64,000 bases of DNA from Paraoerskovia sediminicola. GTDB lineage: Bacteria > Actinomycetota > Actinomycetes > Actinomycetales > Cellulomonadaceae. Below the pieces are notes generated by a model. That model did not search any database, was not told the DNA's origin, and saw only the letters and a list, made by a program, of their open reading frames with translations. Positions 13,240 to 22,944 of this stretch are shown one piece after another (the first letter of the stretch is position 1; each line of letters opens with the position of its first letter). Where the stretch lies: assembly GCF_030296575.1 (NCBI RefSeq), contig NZ_AP027729.1, forward strand, positions 558,001 through 622,000, read 5' to 3'. Position numbers and translations under genes: made by a program.

Positions 13240-13602
13240 TCAGTCCCACTCGAACCCACCCCGTCGCCACTCGTAGACGAACGGCACCGTGATGAGCACC
13301 AGGAACGACATCATCGCGACGAGCCCGAAGACGGCCAGCTCAGCGAAGTCGACGGCCCACGGGTACAGGAAGACGACCTCGATGTCGAAGACGATGAACG
13401 TCATCGCGACCAGGTAGTACTTGATCGGGAAGCGCCCACCCCCGATCGCGTGGGGCGTGGGCTCGATGCCGCACTCGTAGGCGTCGAGCTTGGCGCGGTT
13501 GTAGCGCTTGGGGCCGATGATCGCGCTCGCGCCGACGCCACCGAGGGCGAGCACGGCACCGATGCCGATCAGGAACAGGAGCGGCACGTACGGGTTGCTC
13601 AT
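13240..13602 (-). CDS. nuoA: NADH-quinone oxidoreductase subunit A
   Basis: Small membrane subunit of complex I, 120 residues with three hydrophobic segments. The family signature KLDAYECGIEPTPHAIGGGRF includes the conserved Cys of the quinone-chamber loop, and FDIEVVFLYPWA (about residues 73-84) is the conserved second membrane segment. It is the first nuo gene of the cluster and begins 34 nt after the menJ-like gene, so the two are probably co-transcribed. Confidence 0.96.
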   Translation of the reverse strand: MSNPYVPLLFLIGIGAVLALGGVGASAIIGPKRYNRAKLDAYECGIEPTPHAIGGGRFPIKYYLVAMTFIVFDIEVVFLYPWAVDFAELAVFGLVAMMSFLVLITVPFVYEWRRGGFEWD

Positions 13603-13636
13603 CGGAGGACTCCTCGTGAAGTGGCCAGGATCGAGG

Positions 13637-14941
13637 TCATGAGGCGGGCACCACCCGCGTGAGCCCGGCGATGACGCGGTCGACCCAGTCGCCGCCGTGG
13701 GGCTCGTAGCAGTCGGAGAGCAGCTTCAGCACGAACTTCATGATCACGGGGCGCGGCAGCCCGTAGCGGGTGCACAGCCGCATGATCTCCGGGTGCTCGA
13801 TGAGCCGCACGAAGATGCGCCCGAGCGTGTAGTACCCGCCCAGCTCGGACGACATGATCTCGGGGTAGCGCTCCAGCGCGCGCTCGCGGGCACCGACGTG
13901 GGACCGCGTCCGGGCCTGCGCGATCGCGTCGGCCGCGACGCGCCCGGCCTGCATCGCGTAGGCGATGCCCTCGCCGTTGAACGGGCTGACCATGCCGCCC
14001 GAGTCGCCGACGAGCATCACGCCGCGCGTGTAGAGCGGCTTCCGGTTGAACCCCATCGGCAGCGCGGCACCGCGGACGGGGCCGATCTGGTTCTCGGGCG
14101 TGAACTCCCACTCGGCGGGGGCGTTCGCCATCCACTTCGCGAAGAGGTCCTTGTAGTCGACGTTCTGCGCGGACTGGCGGCCCGGCGTCGAGCTCACGGA
14201 GCCCAGCCCCACGTTCGCGGTGCCGTCGCCCAGGGAGAAGATCCAGCCGTAGCCGGGCAGCAGGTTCGACTCCTGGGGCTTGCCGTCCCAGAGCTCGAGG
14301 TGGCTCTCCATCCACGCGTCCTGGTGGCGCGGGGTGGTGAAGTAGGTCCGGACGGCGACGCCGACGGGGCGGTCCGCCCGCTTCTCGAGGCCGAGCGCGA
14401 GCGCGAACCGGGACGAGACGCCGTCCGCCGCCACGACGACCGGTGCGCGATAGGTGACCTCGTCGCCGCTGCGCCGGCCGCGCTCGTCCACCGGCCGGGC
14501 CGTGACGCCGACGACGCGACCCGTGCGCTCGTCGAGCAGCGGACCCGTGACGGCCGTGCGCTCCATGAGCTTCGCGCCGGTGCGCTGCGCGTGCGCGGCG
14601 AGGGTGTGGTCGAGGTTCTGGCGCGACCGCGCCAGCCCGTACGAGGGGTAGGCGGCGAGGTCGGGCCACGGGAGCTCCCAGCGGCGCCCGCCGGCGACGA
14701 CCCGCAGACCGTCGTTGCGGATCCACCCGTCCTCGGTGTCCGGGTCGACGCCCATGCGGGCGAGCTCGGCGACCGCGCGAGGAGTCAGCCCGTCGCCGCA
14801 GATCTTGTCGCGCGGGAACGACGCCTTCTCGAGCAGCAGGACCGAGAGTCCGGCGGCGGCGCAGTAGTGGGCCGCCGCGGAGCCGGCCGGGCCTGCGCCG
14901 ACGACGATGACGTCCGCGTCATCGTTCGTCCTCGCCTGCAC
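13637..14941 (-). CDS. menJ: Geranylgeranyl reductase-family flavoprotein, probable menaquinone reductase
   Basis: FAD-dependent reductase of 434 residues. The Rossmann motif VIVVGAGPAGSAAAHYCA is at about residues 11-28, the second FAD segment is MLVGDSGGMVSPFNGEGIAYAM (split here for reference: GDSGGMVSPFNGEG), and CGDGLTPRAV is the geranylgeranyl-reductase hallmark. Proteins of this type partially saturate the menaquinone side chain (MenJ of Mycobacterium), which fits its place between the men genes and complex I. The start GTG 14941 is chosen because AAGGAG lies 5 nt upstream; a longer open frame exists. It is the first gene of the nuo unit, downstream of a Rex site. Confidence 0.85.
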   Translation of the reverse strand: MQARTNDDADVIVVGAGPAGSAAAHYCAAAGLSVLLLEKASFPRDKICGDGLTPRAVAELARMGVDPDTEDGWIRNDGLRVVAGGRRWELPWPDLAAYPSYGLARSRQNLDHTLAAHAQRTGAKLMERTAVTGPLLDERTGRVVGVTARPVDERGRRSGDEVTYRAPVVVAADGVSSRFALALGLEKRADRPVGVAVRTYFTTPRHQDAWMESHLELWDGKPQESNLLPGYGWIFSLGDGTANVGLGSVSSTPGRQSAQNVDYKDLFAKWMANAPAEWEFTPENQIGPVRGAALPMGFNRKPLYTRGVMLVGDSGGMVSPFNGEGIAYAMQAGRVAADAIAQARTRSHVGARERALERYPEIMSSELGGYYTLGRIFVRLIEHPEIMRLCTRYGLPRPVIMKFVLKLLSDCYEPHGGDWVDRVIAGLTRVVPAS

Positions 14942-15052
14942 AGTCGCTCCTTCGTCGTCAGACCGTCGCCCGTCGGTCGCCCCGTCGCGCGGGACCGAGT
15001 GAGCACCCGCACCCCAACGATCCCCCGAGTCGGGCACATCCGCGCGGCGGGA

Positions 15053-15070
15053 TTGTGAAGGCGCTCACAA
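15053..15070. promoter_or_regulatory. Rex operator upstream of menJ-nuo operon
   Basis: The sequence TTGTGAAGGCGCTCACAA matches the Rex consensus TTGTGAA-N4-TTCACAA at 13 of 14 defined positions and forms a TTGTGA/TCACAA inverted repeat. It lies 112 nt upstream of the first gene of the menJ-nuoA-M unit. Rex is an NADH/NAD+-responsive repressor known to control nuo genes in Streptomyces, and a rex gene is in this window (34769-35479). The exact -35/-10 boxes are not clear to me. Confidence 0.85.
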
Positions 15071-15172
15071 CGATCCGGTCACACCTTAACCACGAGTCCT
15101 GACGACCGGTACCAAGGTGAACCTTCCCTCAGCGGCGCCGACCGGAGACCGGCCCGCGCCGGGGCCGAGGGG

Positions 15173-15868
15173 TCACGCCGGACGGGTCGCACGGTGCAGT
15201 GCCACGATCCCCGCACTGAGGTTGCGGTAGGCGACCGACTCCCAGCCGGCGTCGATCATGAGACGGGCGAGCGCAGGCTGGTCGGGCCACGCGCGGATCG
15301 ACTCCGCGAGGTACTCGTACGACCCCGGGTCGCGCGTCATCGCACCGGCCACGGCGGGCAGCGCACGCATCAGGTACTCGACGTACAGCTTGCGGAACGG
15401 CGCCCACGTCGGGTGCGAGAACTCGCAGACCACCACGCGGCCGCCCGGGCGCACGACCCGGAGCATCTCGCGCAGCGCCGCCGAGGTGTCCACGACGTTG
15501 CGGAGCCCGAACGAGATCGTCACGGCGTCGAAGCTCGCGTCCGCGAACGGCAGCCGCGTCGCGTCGCCCGCGACGAACGGCAGGTCGGGGCGGCGCTTCT
15601 TGCCCTCGGCGAGCATGCCGATCGAGAAGTCGCACGGGATCACGTCGACCCCGTCCGCGTCGAAGGGCTCGCTCGACGTGCCGGTCCCCGCGGCGAGGTC
15701 GAGCACCCGCTCCCCCGGCATCGCGGCGACCGCGTCGACCGTCGCCGTCCGCCAGCGGCGGTCCTGCCACAGGGACAGGACGTCGTTCGTGATGTCGTAC
15801 CGACGGGCGATCCCGTCGAACATCGAGGCGACCTCGGCGGGCTTCTTGTCCAGGCTGGCGCGCGACAT
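15173..15868 (-). CDS. menG: Demethylmenaquinone methyltransferase
   Basis: SAM-dependent C-methyltransferase that performs the last step of menaquinone synthesis, 231 residues (normal for MenG/UbiE). The SAM site is [15 protein letters not shown] (about residues 55-69). Family signatures are [21 protein letters not shown] near the N-terminus (residues 16-36; key residues FDxIAxRYD), [12 protein letters not shown], and [14 protein letters not shown] at the end. It is divergent from menF, with start codons only 33 nt apart, so the two share a compact promoter region. Confidence 0.95.
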   Translation of the reverse strand: MSRASLDKKPAEVASMFDGIARRYDITNDVLSLWQDRRWRTATVDAVAAMPGERVLDLAAGTGTSSEPFDADGVDVIPCDFSIGMLAEGKKRRPDLPFVAGDATRLPFADASFDAVTISFGLRNVVDTSAALREMLRVVRPGGRVVVCEFSHPTWAPFRKLYVEYLMRALPAVAGAMTRDPGSYEYLAESIRAWPDQPALARLMIDAGWESVAYRNLSAGIVALHRATRPA

Positions 15869-15887
15869 GGCGCCATCGTTTCACGTC

Positions 15888-15893
15888 TACCCT
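15888..15893 (+). promoter_or_regulatory. -10 box of menF (leaderless)
   Basis: TACCCT ends 8 nt before the menF ATG at 15902, which would put the transcription start at or next to the start codon. No ribosome-binding site is visible between them. This layout recurs at many genes in the window. Confidence 0.55.
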
Positions 15894-15901
15894 GGTCCAC
15901 G

Positions 15902-17395
15902 ATGAACGCCGCACCCGCCGAGCCCGTGGCGCCCCGCCTGGTCGTGACCACCACCCGGATCCCCGACCTCCCGGACGGCCCCGGAGCACTCGTCGACCTC
16001 CTCCCCGACACCGCGCCGCTGGTGTGGGTACGACGCGGCGACGGGATCGTCGGCTGGGGCGAGGCGCTCCGGCTCGAGACGTGGGGGCCGGGCCGGTTCG
16101 CCGACGCCGAGGCCGCCTGGCAGGAGGTCCTGGGCCGCGCCCAGGTGCAGGACGACGTCCGCGTCCCCGGGAGCGGAGCCGTCGCCTTCGGCTCGTTCGC
16201 GTTCGAGGACTCGCCGCTCGGCTCGGCGTCGCTCGACGAGCCCGGGGACGACCTGCCCGCCGCCGGCGTCGTGATCGTGCCGCGGGTCGTCGTCGGACGC
16301 CGCGGTCCGGACACCTGGCTGACGACGCTGGACCTCCTGCCGGACCTCGTGCCGGGCGGCAGCGAGAACGGCCCCGAGGACAGCACCGAGGAGAGCCCCA
16401 GGGACGCGCCCGCAGCCGTACCCCCGGCGGACCCCGCACGCCTGCTCGACCCCGCCCGCAGGCTCCCGGTCACCGCCCCGGGCGCGGTCCACACCCGCGA
16501 GGGGTCGCTCTCGACCGAGGACTGGAAGACGGCGGTCGAGACCGCGACGGCACGCATCCGGGCGGGCGAGCTCGACAAGGTCGTGCTCGCGCGCGACGTC
16601 GTCGCCACGACCGAGCACCCCGTCGACCCGCGCCACCTGCTCGGCAGGCTCGCCAGGTCCTACGACGCGTGCTGGACGTTCAGCGTCGACGGTCTCGTCG
16701 GCGCCACGCCAGAGCTCCTCGTCCGCTCCGAGAAGGGGCTGGTCACCTCGCGCGTCCTCGCGGGCACGATCCGCCGCTCGGGCTCGTCGGAGCCCGCCGG
16801 CCCCGCTGCGGACGACGACGGCCACGACCCCGCGCTCTTCCTCGCCCGGTCGTCGAAGGACCTCGAGGAGCACGAGTACGCGGTGCGCTCGGTCGCCGAC
16901 GCGCTGGCCCCGTTCTGCTCGTCCATGAACGTCCCCGAGGCCCCGTTCGTGCTGCACCTGCCGAACGTGCTGCACCTCGCCTCGGACGTGACCGGCGTGC
17001 TGCGCTCCGACCCGGCGCCTCCCGTCGACACCCACCAGCACGCGCCCGCGGAGCGGCGGACCCCGGCGGCCGGCGCCCCGTCGAGCCTCGCCCTCGCGGC
17101 GGCCCTGCACCCGTCCGCGGCGGTCTGCGGGACGCCGACCCGCGCGGCCCGTGCCGTGATCCACGACGTCGAGGGCCTGGACCGTGGCCGCTACGCCGCG
17201 CCCGTCGGGTGGTTCGGCGCCGACGGCGACGGCGAGTGGGGCATCGCGCTGCGCTCGTGCGAGATCTCGGCCACCGACGCCCGCACAGTGCGGCTGTTCG
17301 CCGGGTGCGGGATCGTCGCGGCCTCGGACCCGTCCGCCGAGCTGGCGGAGTCCGAGGCGAAGCTCGAGCCGATGCGGGGCGCGCTCGGCGCCTGA
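15902..17395 (+). CDS. menF: Isochorismate synthase
   Basis: Converts chorismate to isochorismate, the entry step to menaquinone; 497 residues. The C-terminal chorismate-binding domain shows KVVLARDVV (about residues 218-226), TPELLVRSEKGLVTSRVLAGT, then LHPSAAVCGTP and the closing RLFAGCGIVAASDPSAELAESE. The reading frame stays open upstream to 15194, antisense to menG; ATG 15902 is chosen because the protein similarity begins there and a -10 box sits just before it. The isochorismate rather than salicylate role is inferred from the men neighbours. Confidence 0.92.
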   Translation: MNAAPAEPVAPRLVVTTTRIPDLPDGPGALVDLLPDTAPLVWVRRGDGIVGWGEALRLETWGPGRFADAEAAWQEVLGRAQVQDDVRVPGSGAVAFGSFAFEDSPLGSASLDEPGDDLPAAGVVIVPRVVVGRRGPDTWLTTLDLLPDLVPGGSENGPEDSTEESPRDAPAAVPPADPARLLDPARRLPVTAPGAVHTREGSLSTEDWKTAVETATARIRAGELDKVVLARDVVATTEHPVDPRHLLGRLARSYDACWTFSVDGLVGATPELLVRSEKGLVTSRVLAGTIRRSGSSEPAGPAADDDGHDPALFLARSSKDLEEHEYAVRSVADALAPFCSSMNVPEAPFVLHLPNVLHLASDVTGVLRSDPAPPVDTHQHAPAERRTPAAGAPSSLALAAALHPSAAVCGTPTRAARAVIHDVEGLDRGRYAAPVGWFGADGDGEWGIALRSCEISATDARTVRLFAGCGIVAASDPSAELAESEAKLEPMRGALGA

Positions 17396-17450
17396 CGACC
17401 TGCCTGGTCGCCCGCCTGGCCCCGACGGCGTCGCTGGTATTTTGTGCGGT

Positions 17451-17924
17451 ATGCCACACCTGACCCAGGCCGGCGACCCGCCCGAGCCGCCGCAGCTCGA
17501 CGGTCTCGTGCTGCGCAGGGCCACGAGCGGCGACCGCGAGGCGGTGTGGCCGCTCGTCCGGCAGATCCCCGGCGACCAGCCCGACCGCGGGTCCTTCGAC
17601 CGCTCGTTCGGTCCCCTGGTCAGCCTCCTCGACACGTATCTCGTCGTCGCCGAGTCCCCGGACGAAGGGCTCGTCGGCTACCTGCTGGCCAACTTCCACC
17701 GCACCCTCGCGGCGGGCGGGTCCGTCGTCTGGGTCTCGGAGGTCGCCGTCCTGCCCTCGGCCCGCCGACAGGGCCTGGGCCGCGAGCTGGTCCGCGCCGC
17801 GGAGCGCTGGGCACGGTCCGTGGACGCGGTCAGCGTGAGCCTCGCGACACCGGGGGCGGGCGACTTCTACCGAGCCCTCGGGTACGTCGAGGACGCCACC
17901 TACTTCAGCCGTTCGCTCGCCTGA
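17451..17924 (+). CDS. GNAT-family N-acetyltransferase
   Basis: 157-residue acetyltransferase of the GCN5-related family; the substrate cannot be told. The acetyl-CoA-binding motif is VAVLPSARRQGLGRELVRAAERWA (key residues V-x-R-x-x-G-x-G, about 102-118), followed by FYRALGYVED. ATG 17451 follows a TATTTT box by 6 nt, suggesting a leaderless transcript; an open frame extends upstream inside menF and is ignored. It lies 55 nt after menF on the same strand and ends at a strong hairpin shared with the convergent htrA gene. Confidence 0.8.
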   Translation: MPHLTQAGDPPEPPQLDGLVLRRATSGDREAVWPLVRQIPGDQPDRGSFDRSFGPLVSLLDTYLVVAESPDEGLVGYLLANFHRTLAAGGSVVWVSEVAVLPSARRQGLGRELVRAAERWARSVDAVSVSLATPGAGDFYRALGYVEDATYFSRSLA

Positions 17925-17930
17925 GCAGAC

Positions 17931-17968
17931 GCACCGGCCCGCCCCCGATCGAGGGGGCGGGCCGGTGC
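17931..17968. terminator. Bidirectional hairpin terminator
   Basis: A perfect 16-bp inverted repeat (17931-17946 and 17953-17968) with a 6-nt loop lies between the convergent GNAT and htrA genes. There is no T tract, as is usual in high-GC actinobacteria. Confidence 0.8.
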
Positions 17969-18025
17969 GTGTGCGGTCCGGACATGTCCGGACGCGTGCC
18001 GGTCGGTCCGGGACAGGCTGGCGGG

Positions 18026-19755
18026 TCAGCCCTGGTTCTGCTCCTCGAAGAGCTTCTGCAGCCAGTCGGGGATGTTGTTCGGCTGGCTCTGGTCCGAGCC
18101 GTCGCCCTGCTGGCCCTGCCCGTCTCCCTGCCCGTCTTCCTGGCCGTCGCCCTGGCCGTCCTGCTGGCTCTGCCCGTCGCCCGGGACGACGCTGTCGCCA
18201 CCGCTGCTGGACTGCTCGTCAGCAGGTCGCGTCGCGAAGGTGACGTCCACGGTCTGCGACGAGCCGTCGCGCACCAGCGTCAGGGTCTCCTGCTCGCCGG
18301 CCTCACGCTCGCGGACGAACGCCGTCAGGGACTCGGCACCGTTCACCGCGTCGTCGCCGATCGCGACGATCACGTCACCGGTCCGGATGCCGGCGTCCGC
18401 GGCGGGCGAGCCGTCGCTGACCGCGGCGACCTCGGCGCCGCGGCGGGTGACGCCGTCCGCGGTCGCCGAGGCGTCTGTGAGGTTCACGCCGAGGAACGCG
18501 TGCTCTGCCGTGCCGTTCTCGATGAGCTGCGCGCTGATGTTCTTGGCGAGGTTCACCGGGATCGCGAAGCCGAGGCCGATCGACCCGGACTGGGACTGCC
18601 CGCTCGACAGGCTGGCGATCGACGAGGTGATGCCGATGACGTTGCCCTCGGCGTCGAACAGCGGCCCGCCCGAGTTGCCGGGGTTGACCGCGGCGTCGAT
18701 CTGGATCGCGTTCGTGACGACCACGTCAGAGGTGTCCTCGCCCGAGGCCGAGACCGGCCGGTCGAGTGCGGACACGATGCCGGTCGTCGACGTGTTGGCC
18801 AGGCCGAGCGGGTTGCCGACCGCGAGCACGGGCTCGCCCACGGCGACCGTGTCCGAGTCGCCGATCGACGCGGGCTGCAGGTCGTCCGGAGCGTCCTTGA
18901 GCTTGACCACGGCGAGGTCGGTGGTGGGGTCCGTACCGACGATCTCGGCCTCGTAGAGGCGGCCGTCGCTGAGCGTCACGCTCACGGACTCGGCACCCGA
19001 GACGACGTGGTTGTTCGTGACGATGTGACCGTCGGTGTCGATGACCACACCGGACCCCTCGCCCCCGCCCTGGGCGGTGGTGACCTGGATGGCGACGACG
19101 GACGGGGAGACGGCCGTCGTGACCTCCTCCCAGTCGGGGTTCTGCGACGTCGAGCTCGTCACGGCCGACCCGGTGCCCTCGCCGCTCGTGGAAGAGCCTG
19201 AGCCGCCGACGTCGGCCAGGGAGGCCGAGGCCGACGTCGACCCGTCGAAGGCGCCGGTGAGCGCTGCGGTCCCGAAGCTCGCGAGCAGGGCCCCGCCCAC
19301 GGCGGCTGCCGTGACCGGCAGCCAGATACCGCGGCGGTGCGCGGCCTCCCCGGTGCCGGACGGCGTCCCGGCCGGAGCGCCCGACCCGTTCTGCGGCGCA
19401 GCCCACGGGTCGTGGGGGTCGGTGGCGCCCTGCTGGTTCTGCTGCTGCGCGGCATAGCCGTGCTGGCCGGCCTGCGCGTAGTGCGCGGTGTGCTGCGGGG
19501 CGGCGCCCTGCTGCTGGCCGGGGGCCTGCTGCCCGTACTGCTGCGGTGCGTACGCGCCGTAGCGCGGCTGCTGCTGAGGCGCCTGCTGCTGCCCGGCTCC
19601 TCGATAGGCCGCGGCGTCGGGCCGCGGCGGCTCGCCGCCGGGGCGCTCCCCCAGGCCTGGGGAACCTCGACGGGCTGCGTCGGGTTCACCTGCGGGTGCT
19701 GCTGCGTGCTCGTCGTGTCCTGGGCCGGCTGCTCCGGCGTGCGCTCGTCGTTCAT
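18026..19755 (-). CDS. HtrA/DegP-like S1C serine protease with PDZ domain (one frame disruption)
   Basis: Membrane-anchored envelope protease of 576 residues after correction. The order is a cytosolic Gln/Pro/Gly-rich N-terminus of ~140 residues, one membrane span (IWLPVTAAAVGGALLASFG), a trypsin-like domain with His in TNNHVV, Asp in DPTTDLAVVKL and Ser in NPGNSGGPL, then a PDZ domain, and a Gly/Gln/Asp-rich tail with GDGQ repeats. The N-terminus MNDERTPEQPAQ is in another frame; adding one G at the G5 run 19648-19652 joins it to the YGAYAPQQYGQQ region. Likely a quality-control or stress protease; the target is unknown. Confidence 0.9.
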
Positions 19756-19830
19756 CAGGTCGCCTCCTTGATCCGACCTCGATTCAACAGGGGCAGCCTG
19801 ACGTATGCCTTGGACTTTCCTGGGAGTTCC

Positions 19831-21832
19831 CTAGGAATCCTCGACGGCGGCGCGCAGCCGTGCCTCCTGCCCCTGGCGACCGGCACGTGACACGCGCGCC
19901 TCGATCACCTCGACGCCCGCCACGGGAGCCGCGAGCTCCGACGCGAGGTCGTCCCCCGTCGAGACCCGGGTGTGCCGGACGCCGTAACCGTGGCACAACG
20001 CCGCCAGGTCGGCCCCGTGGGGGTCGCGAAGACACGCTCGAAGCGTGCCGCCGCCGTCTCGCTGCGCGCGGCGAGCGCGCCCTGCTCGAGGGTCGCGAAG
20101 ATCGAGCCTCCGTCGTCGTTGACCACGACGACGCGCAGGTCGGGGGCGGGTTCGCCGGCACCTCGCAGGAGTCCGCCGATGTCGTGGAGGAACGTGAGGT
20201 CGCCGAGGAGCACCGTCGTCGGGCGGCCACTGCTCAGGGCCACCCCGGTCGCGGTCGAGACCACGCCGTCGATGCCGGCGAGCCCGCGGTTGGCCACGAC
20301 GGTCAGGGGCGCCTCCGCGTGCTCGGCGCCGACGGCATCGATCCCGGTCACGAGATCGAGGTCGCGCACGGGGTTGGAGGAGCCGACGATCAGCACCGGT
20401 CGCTGCCCGGCGACGCGACCCGACGTGGAGGCGGCGACCGCGCGCGCCACGCCCAGACCTGACAAGCCCGACGAGCCCGATGCACCCAGCGGTTCACCGG
20501 TGTCGCCCGCCTGCCGCGGCTCGCGCGCGAGCTCGTCGGCCACGACCTCTGAAGCGCGGCGCCCGGCCCGCACCCATCGTGCGCACCAGGTGGCATCGAC
20601 GGCGCCCACGGTGCCGGCGGTGTCGGCGGTGCCCGCGGTGTCGGTGGAGTCGGCAGCGCTCGCGGTATCGGTGGAGTCAGCGGTGCAGCTCTCGGACCAC
20701 GCGCTCGGGCGGCCGGGCAGCACGACGTCGGCGACCCGCCCCGGGTCGACCCAGGGTGCCGCGCCGGGAGCGACGACGAGCACCGTCACCTCCGGGCGCC
20801 CGAGGAGGCGCTGCACCGGGCGGGAGAGCGTCGGGCGACCGACCACGACGACGCGCCGCACCTCGCCCGCGAGCGACGTGTCGAGCAGCAGCCGGTACGC
20901 GCAGACCTGGTGCGGGCCGCCCGTGGCGCCCGACGACGGCTCGGCGAGCACGGGCCAGCCGCGGTTCTCGGCGAGCCCGCGCACCCATGCCCCTGCCCCG
21001 TCGCCGGCGACCACGACCGTCGGCGGTTCGTCCGGACCCACCCGCACGAGGTGCGCGACGTCGTCCGGCACCTCGACGACCGGAGGACCGTCGGACGGCG
21101 GCACCGACCGCACCACGACGCCGCGACCCGGCGCCGGGTCGCGCGACGGCAGCGAGGCTCCCGGGACCTCGGCGGACGACGCGTCGACGGGGTCCGACCC
21201 CGCCGCGCTCTCCCCGCGAGCGGCTGAACGTCCTCGTGCCCGGGTTCGTGCGGACTGTCGCTCGGCACGAGCGGGTCGCGGTACGACAGGTTCAGGTGCA
21301 CAGGCCCGGGGTGCTGGGTGCGGGCGCCGAGCGCCGCCGCGAGCGCCCGGGTGAGCACGGCGCGCAGGTCTCGGTCCTCGCCGGCCGCCCCCGACGGGGC
21401 GGGCACGTCGGCCTCGTACCGCACGGCGGACGCGTACAGCCCGGGCTGCGCGGTGGTCTGGTTGGCCCCGGTCCCGCGCAGCTCGTGGGGCCGGTCCGCG
21501 GTGAGCACCACGACGGGGACCCCGGTGTGGTGCGCCTCGAGCACGGCCGGGTGCAGGTTCGCGGCCGCGGTGCCGGACGTCGTCGCGACGGCGACGGCCT
21601 CCGGCTCGCCCGCGAGCGCCGCGCCCTTGGCCAGACCGAGCGCGAGGAACCCTGCAGAGCGCTCGTCGACGCGGACGTGCAGCCGCAGCTCGCCGCGGGA
21701 CTCGGCGTCGGCGAGCGCGTAGGCCAGCGGCGCGCTGCGGGAGCCGGGGCTGAGGACGACGTGCCGCACCCCGTGCGCGACGAGCTCGGCGACGAGGACG
21801 CGCCCCGCGCGGACCGCGGGCGAGTCGGTCAT
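19831..21832 (-). CDS. menD: SEPHCHC synthase (two frame disruptions)
   Basis: Thiamine-diphosphate enzyme that joins isochorismate and 2-oxoglutarate in menaquinone synthesis; 667 residues once corrected. The N-terminus has [17 protein letters not shown], and the ThDP site has [18 protein letters not shown]. The frame changes at 21212-21215 (needs one [14 protein letters not shown]) and again at 20019-20023 (needs one [18 protein letters not shown]), after which it runs to TAG at 19831. A Ser/Thr/Asp/Ala-rich insertion (about 20600-20690) is unusual. ATG 21832 has GGAGGGG 5-7 nt upstream and overlaps the menC end. Confidence 0.92.
20610..20686. repeat. Degenerate 9-nt repeats inside menD
   Basis: Imperfect nonamer repeats of the type GTCGGCGGT / GTCGGTGGA encode a run of Ser/Thr-Asp-Thr-Ala residues within the central domain of MenD. 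The repeats are multiples of three and keep the frame. Confidence 0.6.
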
Positions 21833-22862
21833 CGGACCCCTCCACGACGGGACCGCTCCCGGCCGGTGCTGCGGCGGCCAGCCGCTCGACGCGCCCGACC
21901 CGGTCGCGCCACCAGCGCTCGGTATCGGGGTCTGCGGCGAGGGCCGCGAGGGACGTCGCGTCGGGGTCCGGTCTGCCGACCGGGATCTGCCCGTCGACGG
22001 GCGCCAGCCGGTGCGGCACGGCGTCCTGGGCGAGCAGGGAGGTCGTCGCGAGGCCGCACGCGTGCGGCAGCTCGGGGAGCGCGGCCGCGAGCGCCACGCC
22101 TGCGGCGATCCCGACGGAGGTCTCGATCGCCGACGACACGACGACGGGAAGCCCGACCTGCTCGGCCAGGTCGAGGCACGCCTGCACCCCGCCGAGCGGC
22201 TGCACCTTGAGGACGACGATGTCGGCGGCCTTCGCGCGGACCACGGCGAACGGGTCCTCGGCCCGGCGGATCGACTCGTCGGCGGCGACGGGCACGTCGA
22301 CGGCCCGGCGCACCGCCGCGAGCTCCGGGACGTTGGCGCACGGCTGCTCGACGTACTCGAGCCCTCCGGCGGCGCGGTCCAGCACGCGGATCCGGGCGAC
22401 CGCCTCGTCCGCCGCCCAGGCGCCGTTGGCATCGATCCGGACGAGCCCGCCCGGACCGAGCGCGGCCCGGACCGCCTCGAGCCGGGCGATCTCCGCGCCG
22501 ACCGGCTCGTACGACCCGTCGGCGAGGCGCTGCGCGACCTTGACCTTCGCCGTCCGGCACCCGTGGGAGGCCACGACGATCTCGTGGGCGCGGTCCGCAT
22601 CGACGGCGGGGACGGTGACGTTCACGGGGACGGCGTCACGGCGAGGGGCGGGCCAGCCCACGTCGGCCGCCTCGCGGGCCGCTCGCCACCAGGCGAGGGC
22701 CTCGGCGTCGTCGTACTCGCGGAACGGCGAGAACTCGCCCCAGCCCGCAGCCCCGCGGACGAGGACGCCCTCCCGCGCGTCGACGCCACGAAACCTCAGG
22801 CGCAGGGGTGTGCGGTAGACGACGAGCCCGCTCGCTGCGGGCCCCGCGGGTTCTGGCGACAC
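21829..22862 (-). CDS. menC: o-Succinylbenzoate synthase (frame disruption at 3' end)
   Basis: Enolase-superfamily enzyme that dehydrates SHCHC to o-succinylbenzoate in menaquinone synthesis; 344 residues corrected. Catalytic blocks are TAKVKVAQ (KxK, about residues 99-106), RIDANGAW (metal Asp), EYVEQP (metal Glu), VAADESIRR (metal Asp) and [11 protein letters not shown] (second Lys). Uncorrected, the frame reads on into menD; one added G at 21837-21840 gives GVR-stop overlapping the menD ATG, the typical junction. GTG 22862 has a TAGGCT box 6 nt before it, so it is probably leaderless. Confidence 0.92.
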
Positions 22863-22868
22863 CTGGCC

Positions 22869-22874
22869 AGCCTA
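22869..22874 (-). promoter_or_regulatory. -10 box of menC (leaderless)
   Basis: TAGGCT on the minus strand ends 6 nt before the GTG start of menC, with no ribosome-binding site between. It would drive the overlapping menC-menD pair. Confidence 0.5.
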
Positions 22875-22944
22875 GTGCCGCGAGCTCCCGCGGACCGGCG
22901 ACGACGCTGTGACCCGACCCGCCAGACCGGTCCCGATCCCAAGG

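Noticed and set aside
19905..22862. A natural MenC-MenD fusion protein suggested by one long open frame
   Set aside because: Between MenC and the later MenD half the frame reads non-homologous Arg-rich sequence, while the MenD N-terminus is in another frame. Two separate overlapping genes with base losses explain it better.
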